In this document: positions 1 through 12,100 of the stretch, one piece after another
Numbering within the stretch: position 1 is the first letter of the stretch
Layout: each line of letters begins with the position of its first letter
NCBI GenBank assembly: GCA_003415625.1
Contig: PYIU01000011.1
Span: 261,001 to 325,000, forward strand
Length of the DNA stretch: 64,000 bases
Direction: 5' to 3'
Origin: Aquanectria penicillioides
Taxonomy: Eukaryota > Ascomycota > Sordariomycetes > Hypocreales > Nectriaceae
The notes under the pieces: model-generated
The model's input: the letters and a program-made list of their open reading frames with translations, nothing else
Databases searched by the model: none
Told to the model about the DNA's origin: nothing
Program-made: the position numbers and the translations under genes

Positions 1-362
1 ATATCCATGCTGACTATTAATATAATTACCCTGTACCAATTCTCCACGATTTAATGAAGCTTCCGATTCAATGAAATCATGTAGTTTGCATTGTAGAAAA
101 GGACAACAGCGAAAACATCACTGAAGGTATAGGGTAGGTGGCTCCCGCTGCCTCGTCCACTGAATTAGGGCTTGCACACAACTTAAATGTGAGAGAACAT
201 TTTAGATCCACTGCTTTGGGATAGACGGGCCACAAAGAATTGTTAGATTTGATGGCACAACCAATGGGATCAATCCCTCGTCACGGAGAATACAACTTGA
301 GGTAGGAGTATGATTCCTACTTCATGATGCGCTACGAGAAGCATTAACTACAGTCTCAACGT

Positions 363-741
363 GCCTTTTGGAACAAAAGGTTTTTATACCCCCAACCCCC
401 ACTCTTCTCGCTCTCTCTCTATTGATTCTTTTGGCCCACTATTCGCCTCATTTGGACTCTCACGTGAAATTCATGTGATTTAGTGTCTTCTTCTCTAGTT
501 CATTCTCTAGTTCATTCTCTAGTTCAATTCTCTAGTTCAATTCTCTAGTTCAATTCTCTGCTGGTTGTTTAATGCTCTAGCTCAATCTTTATACTGCCCC
601 AGTTCTGCAAGCTAAGGGTACGGGGGCCCGCAGGGCCCACGTAACCTTAGCTCCTCAATGGTTAGCTATTCTAAGGCGCAGGGTATGGGGGGCGCGACGC
701 CCCCCATACCCTGCGCCGTTCATTCGCTTGTTCCAAAAGGC
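363..741. repeat. Inverted-repeat-bounded segment with two GC-rich hairpins
   Basis: The 14-mer GCCTTTTGGAACAA at 363-376 recurs as its exact reverse complement at 728-741. Near the right end are two consecutive hairpins. One at 611-651 has 19-bp arms with two mismatches. One at 675-717 has perfect 20-bp arms and a 3-base loop (CGA). Both hairpins share the core AGGGTAYGGGGG. The layout suggests a non-autonomous foldback or MITE-type element, but I see no clear target duplication, so the outer boundary is uncertain. Confidence 0.55.
491..560. repeat. Tandem repeat, 12-13-bp unit
   Basis: Five consecutive copies of ttctctagttca or ttctctagttcaa run from 491 to 553 and are followed by a partial copy. 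The unit lengthens from 12 to 13 bases after the second copy. It lies inside the segment bounded by the inverted repeats at 363 and 741. Confidence 0.85.
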
Positions 742-1647
742 TCTAATATAAAACGGCATGCCTGCTGCTTGTTTTATTTTCTTGTGACAACACTTGGAAT
801 ACGACTACTCTGACTTTTATTTCTTATAATTGCAACATAAAAACTCTTCAAAGATAAACTGAATAGCTATTCGCCTATCATCTGATTACTAGTCTTTGTC
901 TGTACGACTCTAAGGCTGGGCGGAACATCATGTAATATCACGTGACTCCAATGATGACCGGATGCTGACGCTTCTTGGAGAGGACCAATCCTTTTGTCCT
1001 ATTTTAGACTAGAAATGGCTTACTTTAGCTGTGATTTGACTCGACCGCCGCGAGACTTGTTACTGTTGCCCGGTCCCACTCGGGTAGGGGGCCAAGTCAC
1101 TTTTCGGGTTCGCGATGTACCAAAGCGACTTGAAAAACGAAAACGAAAACGAATTGCCAAGCGTTTCGTGGGCATTCTAAATGCATCAATTACACCCTGG
1201 CATATCATATTTGATGCAAGGCCCGGTGAGGATAGGCTTTCTTCTCCTCTTGAGCAGCAACCCCGCCGCTCTGCGATGCAATTTTTCGTCCGATTCAAGG
1301 CCTTTTCTCTTGGGTTCAAATCGAATGAGGCAAAGTCAAGCTCTTCGCCTGCCAGCATCTAGGTAATAATCCAGCGTTCTGTAACGCGCTCCGAAAAGGC
1401 TTTTTAGAAGAGTCCCAGCTGAGACTTTTGGGATGCATTTTAGAGCGATATGACTGCCAACCTGGAAGAAGGAACAAATTAGATGCTCGACGGCATGAGG
1501 AAGGAAAGGTGGCTGACTTGAATGGTGCTGAACAGTTTGCCTGCGTTGTTACAACCTATTAAACTTGTTCAAGGCTAGTGCGATAGGAGTTGGCAACTTA
1601 CGGGCTGGCCTAACTAACCGATGTTATGGAGCATTCCAATAGCGATA

Positions 1648-1843
1648 CAGTAGTTATCCTAGTAACTGGAACGCCAATGTGTGGAAAACGCCCGATAAAT
1701 GGAATATTTTCTCATCTCTTTGCAGGGGTGTTTTGGGTCCTTCTCATAGTATTTTCACCCCTGTTTATGGAATTCGCCCTCTAGAACGATTCGAGGCAAA
1801 ACAGGGATGTCTGAATTCGTTCCAGTTACTAGGATAACCACTG
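1648..1843. mobile_element. Tc1/mariner-type MITE, 196 bp
   Basis: Terminal inverted repeats of 26 bp start with CAGTAGTTATCC at 1648 and end with the matching complement at 1843, with one mismatch. Both ends are flanked by TA (1646-1647 and 1844-1845), the target duplication of Tc1/mariner elements. The interior of about 145 bp has no coding capacity, so this is a non-autonomous element that depends on a transposase elsewhere. Confidence 0.8.
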
Positions 1844-2384
1844 TATGCTCATCGCGCCAGTGGACTGAGGTAAGGGCTTTGTGAAATGAGGTTGCGGCTG
1901 TGGCTGTAGGGGAGCGTTGAACCCGTCACTGCTAGGTTTTTTACATCAGCTGCTGAGGCAATTGTAACATCGCTCGCTGCAACAGCTGCTGCGGGAAATC
2001 CATCTTGAAAAATCGCAGCTGGAAACGCGTCTTCAACAACAAAGCCACGTCCTTGCGAGCTTGGTACGGTACATGGTAAGCCCGAAAAGTGACCAATTCA
2101 CATCCCCTGCTCGAGTGGGTCGGAGCTAACAACACTTCAAGCGTCAAAATTGGGTCCCATGCTGACATGTCTTTGCTGACAGGTTTCCGCTGAAAAGATT
2201 CTGTTGAGATGAGAACTCAATTGCTCATTGCGACACTTATCCATCGTCAGTTCCATCGTCAGTTCCATCAAACCGACATTACTGCGCTCGTCCGATACCA
2301 CAGCTCTCAACTCGAGTGATAGCCAAGCCGTGCTTCAACAGGCCTTACTCCATGAGTGATCATCTGTACCTTGCGAGGTGATCC

Positions 2385-4337
2385 ATGTCTGAAATGGAAC
2401 CCACCACCCTGAGCTTCCCACAGGACGGCGTGCGATTGCCTCTCATAACCGCTTTTCTAGCCTCGATTTTGTGCTTAGCCTACTGGATCTATCGATTGGT
2501 GCTCCCAAAGCCATTGCCTGGAATACCCTACGATAAAAATGCGTCCAAAAACGTTCTAGGGAGCATCCCGTCTATGATCTCACACTTCAAGCAGCACGGA
2601 GTTCTGATCCCATGGCTCGTGGGCCACAACAAGAAGCATAACGCCCCGCTTGTTCAGTTCTTTGGCGCACCATTTGCCCAACCTACACTAGTATTGTGTG
2701 ATTTCCAAGAGTCCCAAGACATACTTCTTCACAGGACCAAGGAATTTGACAGGGCTGCCAGGAGTCTGCAAAGCTTTGAGGGCGTCATTCCGCATCATCA
2801 CATTGCTATGCGGTCTGCTGACCCGCGGTTCAAGGGCAACAAGGAGCTTGTAAGAGATCTGATGAGTCCAAGTTTCTTGCATGAGGTATGGCCCAGAACT
2901 TTCTCTTGGACGCTGAAATTTGCTGAGCCACCCTAGGGTTCTGCTACACAGATCTACGAAAAGAGTCTGGCTCTTATCGATCTATGGTCATTGAAGACAC
3001 AGGTCGCAGTCGGGAAACCTTTCCCAGCGCGCCAGGATATCTTTGATGCTGCCATGGACATGGTAAATGCGGCTGCGTTCGGCTTCAAAGAAGATCTGAC
3101 TCTCATCAAGCGCCAACTTGATTTTTTCGTTACAAACGGAGCCACCTTTGATAAAATGCCTAATGGTGCTGTCGATTTTCACCGCATTCCAGTTGTTTTG
3201 GAAATAGAAACATTGCAAGCGGTCGCCAATTACCTCGGAAACCAAATCATGTCGCCGCTGCCGAGGCTGACTCATGCGTACAGCATGCTAACCAACTCTA
3301 AACTACGGCGTGATATTTCACTTAAAGACGAAATCATCAAAAACCAAATAAAATCATCTATGGAGAGGCTCGAGAGCGGTGACGGGACTCAAAGATCTGC
3401 CACGGACTACATGGTGCAACGTGAATATTCGGTTGCTAGAAAGGAGGGCAGAGAGCCCGAACTTTTCAGCAAAAGAACAATGGACGAGGTAACAAGCCAC
3501 CAATAGCAAGCTCAATTCATTCTAACAACCCTTAGCTGTTCGGTTACGTCGTGGCGGGCCATGAGACAACGTCATCATCCCTGTCTTGTAAGTATCCTCT
3601 CAACATGTCCTGATTTCCCTAAGATGGCTGTCATATGAGGCTTTTGAATACCAGCAGCCTTCCATCCTCCTGCTCTGTAACAACGCTAATAATATTCAGG
3701 GTCTCTTAAGCTCATTTCAGATCATCAGTTAGTCCAAGAGAAGTTGCGTCAAGCCTTGCACACCACGTTTCCCGATGCCGCTTCGGAAAATCGCCCTCCT
3801 ACTGCCAAAGAGATTACAAAATCCAATATCCCGTATCTAGATGCAGTCATAGAGGAGTGTCTGAGAGTCGGCCAACCCACGCCTCTAGTTGCTCGGGAAG
3901 TGATGGTCGACACCACCCTGCTTGGCCATAGAATTCCCAAGGGTGTGACTGTATTGATCAACTCGGCCGGCCCAGGATACACGAGCAGTCCATTTGGACA
4001 TGACGATTCTTCAGATGCAGGAGCCGAACCGACGAAACAATCCGAATCCTGGAGCCCGGACGACTTGGGCCTGTTTAACCCAGAAAGGTGGCTGAAGACA
4101 AATGCCAAAGGCGAGGTTGTTTACGACTCACAAGCAGGACCATTCTTGTCCTTCAGTCTCGGCCCTCGTGGTTGCTTTGGAAAGCGACTTGCATATTTGG
4201 AAATGCGCCTTGTTATTACTCTTTTGCTGTGGAACTTCCGCTTTAGAAAGCTCGAGGGTGATTTGGTCAAGTATGATACGCTAGAAAGCGTGACAGTCAT
4301 GCCGAGGTCATGCTATGTTGGACTCGAAAAGATTTAG
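2385..4337 (+). CDS. Cytochrome P450 monooxygenase
   Basis: Heme-thiolate monooxygenase, expected in the ER membrane. Exons 2385-2885, 2952-3488, 3536-3587 and 3700-4337 give 575 aa; all three introns are GT-AG and keep frame. An N-terminal hydrophobic anchor (about residues 19-37) is followed by a proline-rich hinge (LPGIP). The I-helix motif AGHETT is at residues 353-358, ExxR (ECLR) at 416-419, PERW near 491, and the heme loop FSLGPRGCFG has its ligand Cys at about 522. All diagnostic residues are present, so the enzyme looks functional. No partner biosynthetic gene is adjacent; the PKS locus lies about 29 kb away beyond the transposon block. Substrate cannot be told from sequence. Confidence 0.95.
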
Positions 4338-5709
4338 ACGCAGACATGGGTTGCGCAATCGTACTTGGTCCACACTCTCCATCGTTGAACATGACAATAT
4401 GCCAATAACTAGCGGCGAAGTTTCCAAAGTCTATTAATTCTGCCGTATTTCTTCATCAATGGAGCCATTACGATAGGCGCTGATCGCTTCGCTCTCATAA
4501 TCAGCTTGGCACTTCCTGTCTCGTAAACCCTAGAGTTACTGCCATTCATCTGCCGAGTTAATACAACTTGGACAGTTTGTCTGCTTCATGTAGGTCCACT
4601 ACTAAGGGGAAATTGCTGTGATTTTCGGATGAGGAAGTTGTTCAAGGCTCGAAATTGCAGCAGAGTTTCTTGGCGAGTATCCGGAACGGAGCACCCAGAA
4701 GATAGAATGTTTTGGAGAATTGAATAACTGGATTTTGTGTAATCTTTGTTAGCACATTCAATGGCAGGCTAGTAGTCAACCTGGAATACAGAGGCAGAGG
4801 TTGAAAGGGAAGCCGTACTGGTAGCTATTTGTGTCAGATGACAGAGATGAAGACGAGGCAGCCAACTAATTGCCCCCATTTGTTGAAAGACACTGATCTT
4901 CAATTGGGCTCGGCATATTGATGCAGAAACAAGGCTGGTGCAGGCGGCACAGGTAGTATCGGCAAATCCTTTGCGTATCAGTAGGACCATCACTGCACGT
5001 GGCTGTGCCAGACGGCTGGAGTCCTCTGGGGCTTTTCGTCTGTTTACTTAACCGGAGTCTCGCTTGTTGCCGATGAGTACAATACAAGAACAATTCAGCA
5101 TACGCTCAATTATTGATAAGTCTCTTCTCAAGCGCATTCGGCTTATTCAAGCTGGAAAATCGTGAAGTCAAAATGGATGATGAGATCAAGCCTTATCAGG
5201 AAACCAGGCCGAGCGTGTTTGAGGCCACTGCACGTCTGACCACCTACTTTTCCGCTCGTCCTCTCTCCAGGTCGTACTAATGATTTCATTAAGATGGTGA
5301 GCCAATGATGCACATGCTTTCTATGCATCACCGTCTATTAACACGCATCGATCCCTAGCTGAGGCAGTCGGGCCATTTTCACTGCACCAACAGGTCTTCC
5401 TCTGAGTGTTGGTTTTATCATGACTCTTTGATGTAATTCATTGGTATGCTGAGATTCACATACAAGACCTACATGAAATATGCCTGACAGGAGTGCTAAG
5501 CCTCCCGATGAGCCTCTAGCTGCAGAAGGGAACAACGAAGAAACGTGTTAGTTACAGCAGCCCTGGCATCTTTATCTGTGACTACAAAGGCAAAGGCAAC
5601 TGGGATTTTTCACAAAAAAAACAAATACAATTTCCCTCAAGGAGAAGACTCTCGAGTCTTAATTATTCTCAGCACAGCAGACCATCTCGGCCGTCTGTGA
5701 TCGAGTATA
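4338..5709. other. Intergenic, nothing recognised
   Basis: About 1.4 kb between the P450 stop and the DUF3176 remnant. Short open frames on the minus strand (4769-4993, 5143-5331 and others) carry no motif and no plausible splice continuation. Confidence 0.6.
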
Positions 5710-6630
5710 GTGGAATCAAACTATCCTAGAGACCTTAGGAGGAATTCAGAAACGGGTATATCCAGCTTTACCTTAACAGGGGACTCTACGGAGCTGCAGG
5801 AATATCCATTACTCGACCATCGGCACTACAATGAACCTGGAGTTCATCGCGCTTCTTCGCCGGACTTTGTTATCTCGAGCAGCGATGATCCAATTCGTGA
5901 ATTTGCGAGCCGGAAACCGACGCCGGATGCACCTGCTCGCGATCGACTCAACAAATCTCCTGACAAGACACAGAAGAAGTACCAAATTTCAAAATTTAAA
6001 GGTGCCTGGGGTTACTATGGCCATTGAAGTTCCAAATCTTTGCTGCAGCGGTTTCTGTCTCTGGCTTCGCAGCCCTCGTGATTATTGCTTCACAATATGA
6101 CGGGAAATCTTCGCCGCATTGGTCGCCGCATTGGTCCCCCCAGTGGCTTAGCATTGATACCGCGGTAGTTGCTCTTACGACGTCATTGCGCATGGCTCTT
6201 GTTCTTGTCGCTGGTTTCCATGATGCCACAGAAATGGGCACGGTTATCTTCAGCAAATCCGGTTGGTCCTGGTCGCCATCTGGGAGATCTTGAGGCCATA
6301 GGTAACGTCTCCCGTGGCCCGATGGGCATCCTTCTATGGTTCTTTAGATACCCTATCAGTTTGACACTTGTCAACGTGGGTACTTTGTGGACTATTTTCG
6401 CCGTTGCTTTCGACGTTTTCTCGCAGCAAGCTGTTCAGCTCAAAGCTCGATCATTCAACAACACCACCATTGGTGCTCATGTGCCTTGGGTTCTCAACGC
6501 CACGAATCTAGATAGCGCAAGTTGGTATGTAGCTATGTATGATGGGCATGTTTGCTTGAGAACCCCCTCCTTCATCGGCTGGAAGTTGTTAACGTACTCA
6601 GCAATAGCTATGAATTTATCCCGATGTTAG
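5710..6630 (+). pseudogene. DUF3176 integral membrane protein, broken and truncated
   Basis: The first about 105 codons (5710-6027) resemble the polar N-terminus of fungal DUF3176 proteins and run into the start of the membrane domain. The frame then changes near 6015-6030 and continues with ASQYDGK and a hydrophobic stretch. It shifts again near 6230-6240 into a segment with GDLEAIGNVSRGPMG and FAVAFDVFSQQAVQ, which match the DUF3176 pattern DLE-F-D-ASRGPWGS and VDPFTQQ. The reading ends at 6630, well short of the several hundred residues expected. There are at least two frameshifts and a missing C-terminus. A tandem SPHW repeat (6115-6140) lies in the first loop. The decayed NLR-like gene follows directly, so a recombination junction is possible. 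Confidence 0.7.
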
Positions 6631-6675
6631 AGGCGCTAATTGATTTACTCAAACTGAGCTATTTCAAAGGCTTGT

Positions 6676-8271
6676 ATGAAAAGTTCTAACACAGGTCAGC
6701 CTTCCGAAAGCTCCAAGCTTAGTGGCCTATTGCAAGATGCAAAACGCCTTTTTCAAGTTAATATCGGAATAATTTCACAGTTGCCTCTCAAAATTTATTC
6801 TTCCGCCTTAATATTTGCTTCTGCTAATGACAGTGTTCGAAAGTTATTCAAGGAAAAGCCTTATTATTTGCAGATTCCTCCACCGGTCCTCGACCAATGG
6901 GGTCTGCATTTGAAAACACTAGAGGGCCACTCAAGCAACACACATTTGCTATAGTATTCGCCCGACGGCAACCTCATCGCGTCTGTGTATCATAATCAGA
7001 CTATAATGCTGTGGCACTGGTAAGCAGGTCTATTTGCTTGATGCAAATGAAACTCCTGCCACATTCAATGAGTCTTCTGCTGCTGATAAGGGGGCGATGG
7101 TGTTTTGTCCAAGGCAGTCTCGGTCGGCAATATCGTCCGGCTCAACTTTTGTGGCTACAATATATTTTGAAACAACTTTCGTGTGGCCATGGTGGAATGT
7201 AAGTTTCTCTACACTATCACTGCCCCCAATATTTCACCACCGCCTTGCATTCGTTTTTTTCTACCACACACGGACCGTCTGGTGGCTTCAACATTTTCGA
7301 CCACTATTTACGTCCGGTCTTTGGTAGATAAAAGCTACGATGAGGTTTTAATGACTTCTTATTCTGGTCTTTTCCTAACAATCTCTCATGATGGTACTAT
7401 GCTTGCAACTCAGCACGAAGGTTCAATAATTATTATTCTATTGGCACTGGTGGTTTTCATCACATGTTACCAGTGTCTTTCGGAGTTGTGGAGTGTGCAA
7501 AGTTCTCCCCAAATTCTCATTATCTTGCCTGTGGATCAGACGATAGCATCATGATCTCGAGGGTGGGGATAAGAAATAGCACACACCTCAATGGAAAAAA
7601 ACTCAATATAGCCCCCTTTCACCCGAAGAGTCGAATTGTGATGTGTTTAGGTCTTTTGTGAGGACCAGACATTCTCAGTGTCAGCGCCAGTTGGAGGTGA
7701 TGTTACAATTTGGTCATCCATCTCTGGGCTGGGAATCTCATCGAAACACTTTACGGCCCTAAGAGTCTTGACTGGATAGCGGTATCACCAAACTCGAAAT
7801 TCTCAGCATCAAGGGAACACGTTAATGGCAGGCTGACCATTTGGTCGACGCAAGCATGGGATTTGATAACCAATGTGGATTTTTCCAGTTGGTCTGATAT
7901 CCTTTCTCCAGATTCTCTGCGTCTTTGTACAAGTTCCCTGGGGGGGAGTGTTGTAATTTGGTCAACTGAAACATGGACTCGTATTCGAACGATGCCACTT
8001 GACATGCACGACATCGTTGCAATTTCTCCAGATTAGAAACTCATAGGTAGTAACAACTATGAATGGAAAATGCATGCGGATCTGGTCAGTTGATTTCGTT
8101 GGCGAGTACAAAACTATCCATTCAAAACATCAAAAAAGGAGAATTGGAATCGTTATCTCCTTAGAGCCTCGTTCGATAGCAATTGGTGGAAGAAGTGACA
8201 AAATCCACATTTGGGCGAAAGAGACTTGTGAATTGGTCTGTCATCTTCCCTGCCACTCTCACTTACTTTAA
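6676..8271 (+). pseudogene. NACHT/WD40-type (NLR-like) gene remnant
   Basis: The 6676-6954 reading resembles the linker between NACHT and WD40 domains of fungal NWD/HET-E-like proteins. It has the pattern LPLKIYSSALIFA and ends in LKTLEGHSS, the usual entry into the first WD40 repeat. Downstream, WD40-like pieces appear in shifting frames: YSPDGNLIAS (about 6957), CAKFSPNSHYLACGSDDS (about 7495), LTIWSTQAW (about 7835), VVIWSTETWTRI (about 7950) and IHIWAKETCELV (about 8205). Several stops and frame changes separate them. The NACHT ATPase and N-terminal effector domain are missing. Such proteins act in heterokaryon incompatibility or innate-type recognition; this copy is not functional. Confidence 0.7.
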
Positions 8272-9159
8272 CGAGGCACTTGTCCGACTCGGTAACTGCT
8301 TCAATGCCGTGAGCTGAGTGGGTGTTGTTTTATCACCCCTATGACAGTGTGGCCCACAAGCTGCAAACAATAAATCAGCGTCCGACAAACGAACTGCGGA
8401 ACCGGAGGTAACCGTGGTATCTTATCTGTGTCGGCCGTTCCCAATTCGAGGCCTTGAAATAATTACCTCTGTTTAGATTCTGCGTTGGCTTGCTAGCGCC
8501 GGCGGTTAACGCTTCAACATTTTTGGCTTGCCGAATCTAGCGCATTTCCAGCCTTGCGATGGCTGTTTCAAAGACTGCACAGCAAACCAACAAAGTAACG
8601 CCTCGGCGCTTAATACTTGCACCGCTGTCAAACGTACAAACATTTGTTTGCATCTCTCGTGGCCAGTCTTTGGATCATCGATTGGTGACATGGGAGATGC
8701 CCTGATCGAGCTCTTCTTTCCAACAGGCTCCAAACTTTCTGCAATTCTCACTCAACATTTAGCCATGCAACCATGCATGATGCGAAGTCGTACGCGCCGA
8801 GACTTCCTTTTACAAGATTACCCTGATTAGGCGGATCCAAGCTACTTTTGACGCGCAGGCGATGTCTAATACATCTTGGAGACCGTTGTGGCACTGGAAC
8901 CCTGATTCATTTGCACTAGTTCATAACTCGAGATCAATGCCAAGAGCGCGCTAAGGCACGAGACTTTCCACGATCCTATTATCGCGACAGGATTAAGCGC
9001 CAAAAACCCTCCAAACAAGTAACGGGGCGGTGCAGCCTGATTTGGGTATTCTTACTTATCTCTGGATCACGGCAACCCTGCGAAAAGATCAGATCTTGAT
9101 GTCCATATTTCAACTATCACGCTTTGCGGATTGCTTCTTCTTCGGAAGACGCGGCGACA
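8272..9159. other. Intergenic, nothing recognised
   Basis: This separates the WD40 remnant from the DUF3433 gene. The 3' part presumably holds the DUF3433 promoter. I see no gene, RNA or repeat in it. Confidence 0.5.
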
Positions 9160-12100
9160 ATGGTTCACCACGACACAATCATCCTCAAAGGAAGCGAGAG
9201 CCACAAGGATGTCCTGCCGATATCTGCAAAGTCCGGGTGGAAACCACTTTCTCTTTCACCGACAATCCTTTCTGCATTCATCTGCTTGTCCCTCCTCCTA
9301 GCTGCCGCCCTCGAAGTCCTTGCCCAAAGAAGCCAAGCTGAGGGCGCTCTGGCGTTGTCACCATCACGGGACGAAATCCCCCAATACGTCTTGATTGGCT
9401 CCACCTACGGTCCAAATTTCATTGCCGTGTTGTATAGCTTGATTTGGAGCTGGATTGACTTGGATGTGAAGAGAATGCAGCCATGGTTTCTCATGTCCGG
9501 CCCACGCGGTGCGGCAGCTGAGGACTCGGTGCTTTTGGATTACCCGTCGGAATTTGTTGCCCTCGCTCCGTTTCGCGCTTTGCGAAGGAAGTAAGGTCAC
9601 ACAACTACACGTTTCCTTCTCCCCTTTACTGACATCTATAGACATTGGCTCGTTTTCTTTTCTAGTACGACAATGGTTGTAATCTTCTGGATTCTCACGC
9701 CTATTCAAAGTGCACTTCTTGGAACGATCATAATTGAGACAACTCAATTAGAGAATCTCGCGACAAGGTCAACATTAGCCCCCTTATCTGAACAAGCGCA
9801 GTACATGAATATGGCGGTTTGGAGTACTATAGAAATGATTGAATGGCACGATCAGCCATATCCCCCTTTCACGACCGCAGAATATGCTTTGATGCCTTTC
9901 CGCCCCAAGGCAGATACAATATCCTCATATGAGAAAAGGAATTGGACAGCCACTACCACAAAGCTCTGGGCAGAGTTAAGCTGCTCATCAGTTACAACTA
10001 AAATTGAAGGAATCACGGAAGGTAATTGCTATTGTTTTGTTTGGAATTAACTGTATACTAATTTCAAACTCTAGATTTCAACACTACGTATACCTTTATT
10101 ACCGACGATGGCTGTACCGCAGATCGTATCTTACCTGTTTCTGATGCGCCAACCATATCCTTTACCAATGCGTACGAATGCGCTGGAAGGCCTTATGGCT
10201 TGTTGGCGTATTGGTCAATCATGACAAATAACTTCACAATATCTTCCAGTGGAGCGTTAAGTCCTGCTCGCTTCAACATCACAGCATTTCATTGCAATCC
10301 TTCGTTTTATAGAGAGGATGTCACGGCAACCGTCACACAAAGCTTTGAGCCGATTGGAATTTCGAAAAAGGAGATATCATCTCCAGTGAGATTTAGCACA
10401 AAAGAGCTAAATATCACCGCATTTTCACACCTTTTTAATGAATTGATCAGAAAAAACCAGGAACCCTATAATTCCCTTGATTATCCTTCTACATTGCGGT
10501 TTAAACCTATATTAAACGTGCCGGGACTGAAAAATGCCACTGCACCAACAGCTCTGGTAATTTCAGGACGGAACACAATGTCAAAAGCTTTCAAACATCC
10601 TGAAAATCTTGACAAAATCCTAGACGGCCTTTACAAACAGCAATTTGCCATCGCTATTTCAAACGGACTCGCCAACTACACCTCAAACAGTAACGACACG
10701 GTCATAATGTCAACTTACAAGACTGGAATCGCTCTTAGCAGGGTCTTTTCAGCTATTTCGGAATGTACATTGGTTCTGATTTCTCTATCAACCATTTTCA
10801 TCCTTCGCTGGTGCCGGTCGGCTCCGAGCCACTTGCGCTCCAACCCCTCATCGATTGGCAGGCTCCTTGATCTCCTACATTCTAGCGCAGACCTCAGATT
10901 GGCATTTCAATCGACCGATGTTGTTGATGAAAAAGGCCTCCTCCAATATTTTCAGGGTACCCGTTTTCAACTATGCTTTGATGATTTAAATGGAAAACCA
11001 GTTCTGAAAACGGATAAATCGTGCAAATATATTTCGTCATCAGGGAACGGTTTCTATAAACCTGTCCAGTCTTATATCCTACGAGGAAGCATAGGAGCGG
11101 CTTTTACTTCTGCACTGACTATAGGACTGGTTTTCTTATGCTATCTAAAGACGATAGAGCAGGAACACAATGGTAGGTCTGGGCATTGAAATCTACACAA
11201 CATTGGCTCACCAGATTACTCAGGCCTAGTTCGACCATCAAACAACTTTGAGATGCTCCAAATTCTAGAGAGCTACCTCCCTACTGTCATCGCAACATTG
11301 ATAGAGTCGTATTGGATTCTCCTCACGCGAACACTTTGTCATTTGCAAGCGTTCAAGGAGTTGCAGGCGGGAAATGCCAGCGCTTCTTCTTCAATAGATA
11401 CGGTTTATACCTCAGTCCCTCCCCAGCTTATTTTGTTTCGGACCTTTAAGACACGCCACTTCATTCTCTCTTCGTTGTGTGCAGTTACACTTCTGACCAA
11501 TATTTTTGCTGTAAGCATTGGCGCGTTGTTTAACGAGGCCACGGCGACGATACGCCATACACAGCCATATCTGCGTCGGACTGGGCACAAGTTCAATAGT
11601 ACTTATATTTCGACATTCAAGGAGACTCAAGTGGGGTATCAGGATGTCACGTTTGCATTAATTTCCAAAGCAAACATGACCTCTGGTACGTCGTTACCGC
11701 CTTGGGTTTCTCAGGACTACTATTTTCGGCCCTATAGAGTTATTGCCACAAATGCTACCGCAAATGTCACCAACGTCTATCAATTAACAACCGAGGGTTT
11801 TGGCATTCGTGCGAATTGCTCAGAAACCGATGTGTTTACTACATTTGAGGCCGACACCAATTCTTCAAGAGCTGAACCTTGTTTTGATATCGTTGAGTGC
11901 CTCAAGAACTCCATGAGCCTTGGGCTAGAATATAATGAGCGCATGGCGATGACAATTTCAAACTTCCCGGCAGAAAACAATGTTTCCGACCCATCCGATG
12001 TCCGCCTTTGGGCATGGGGTAGAAAGACAACCCAAGCGATATCATCTTCAGAGAACAATTCCACGTTTGGGAGATTCAACTCCACGACAGAGGGAGCGTT

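Larger units (their letters stand above)
1..2384. other. Intergenic region with small repeats, no supported gene
   Basis: I see no coding region I can support before the P450. Open frames at 1020-1358 exist on both strands but show no family motif. The stretch holds a tandem repeat (491-560), an inverted-repeat-bounded segment with two hairpins (363-741) and a MITE (1648-1843). Segments near 1066-1125 and 2050-2140 look like diverged inverted copies of each other, sharing a 13-base identical core (gtcacttttcggg). The rest appears to be ordinary non-coding sequence. Confidence 0.6.

Noticed and set aside
994..1366. Overlapping open frames on both strands (up to 122 codons)
   Set aside because: No motif, basic low-complexity translation (KRKRKR), and the region resembles an inverted repeat copy; likely chance open frames.
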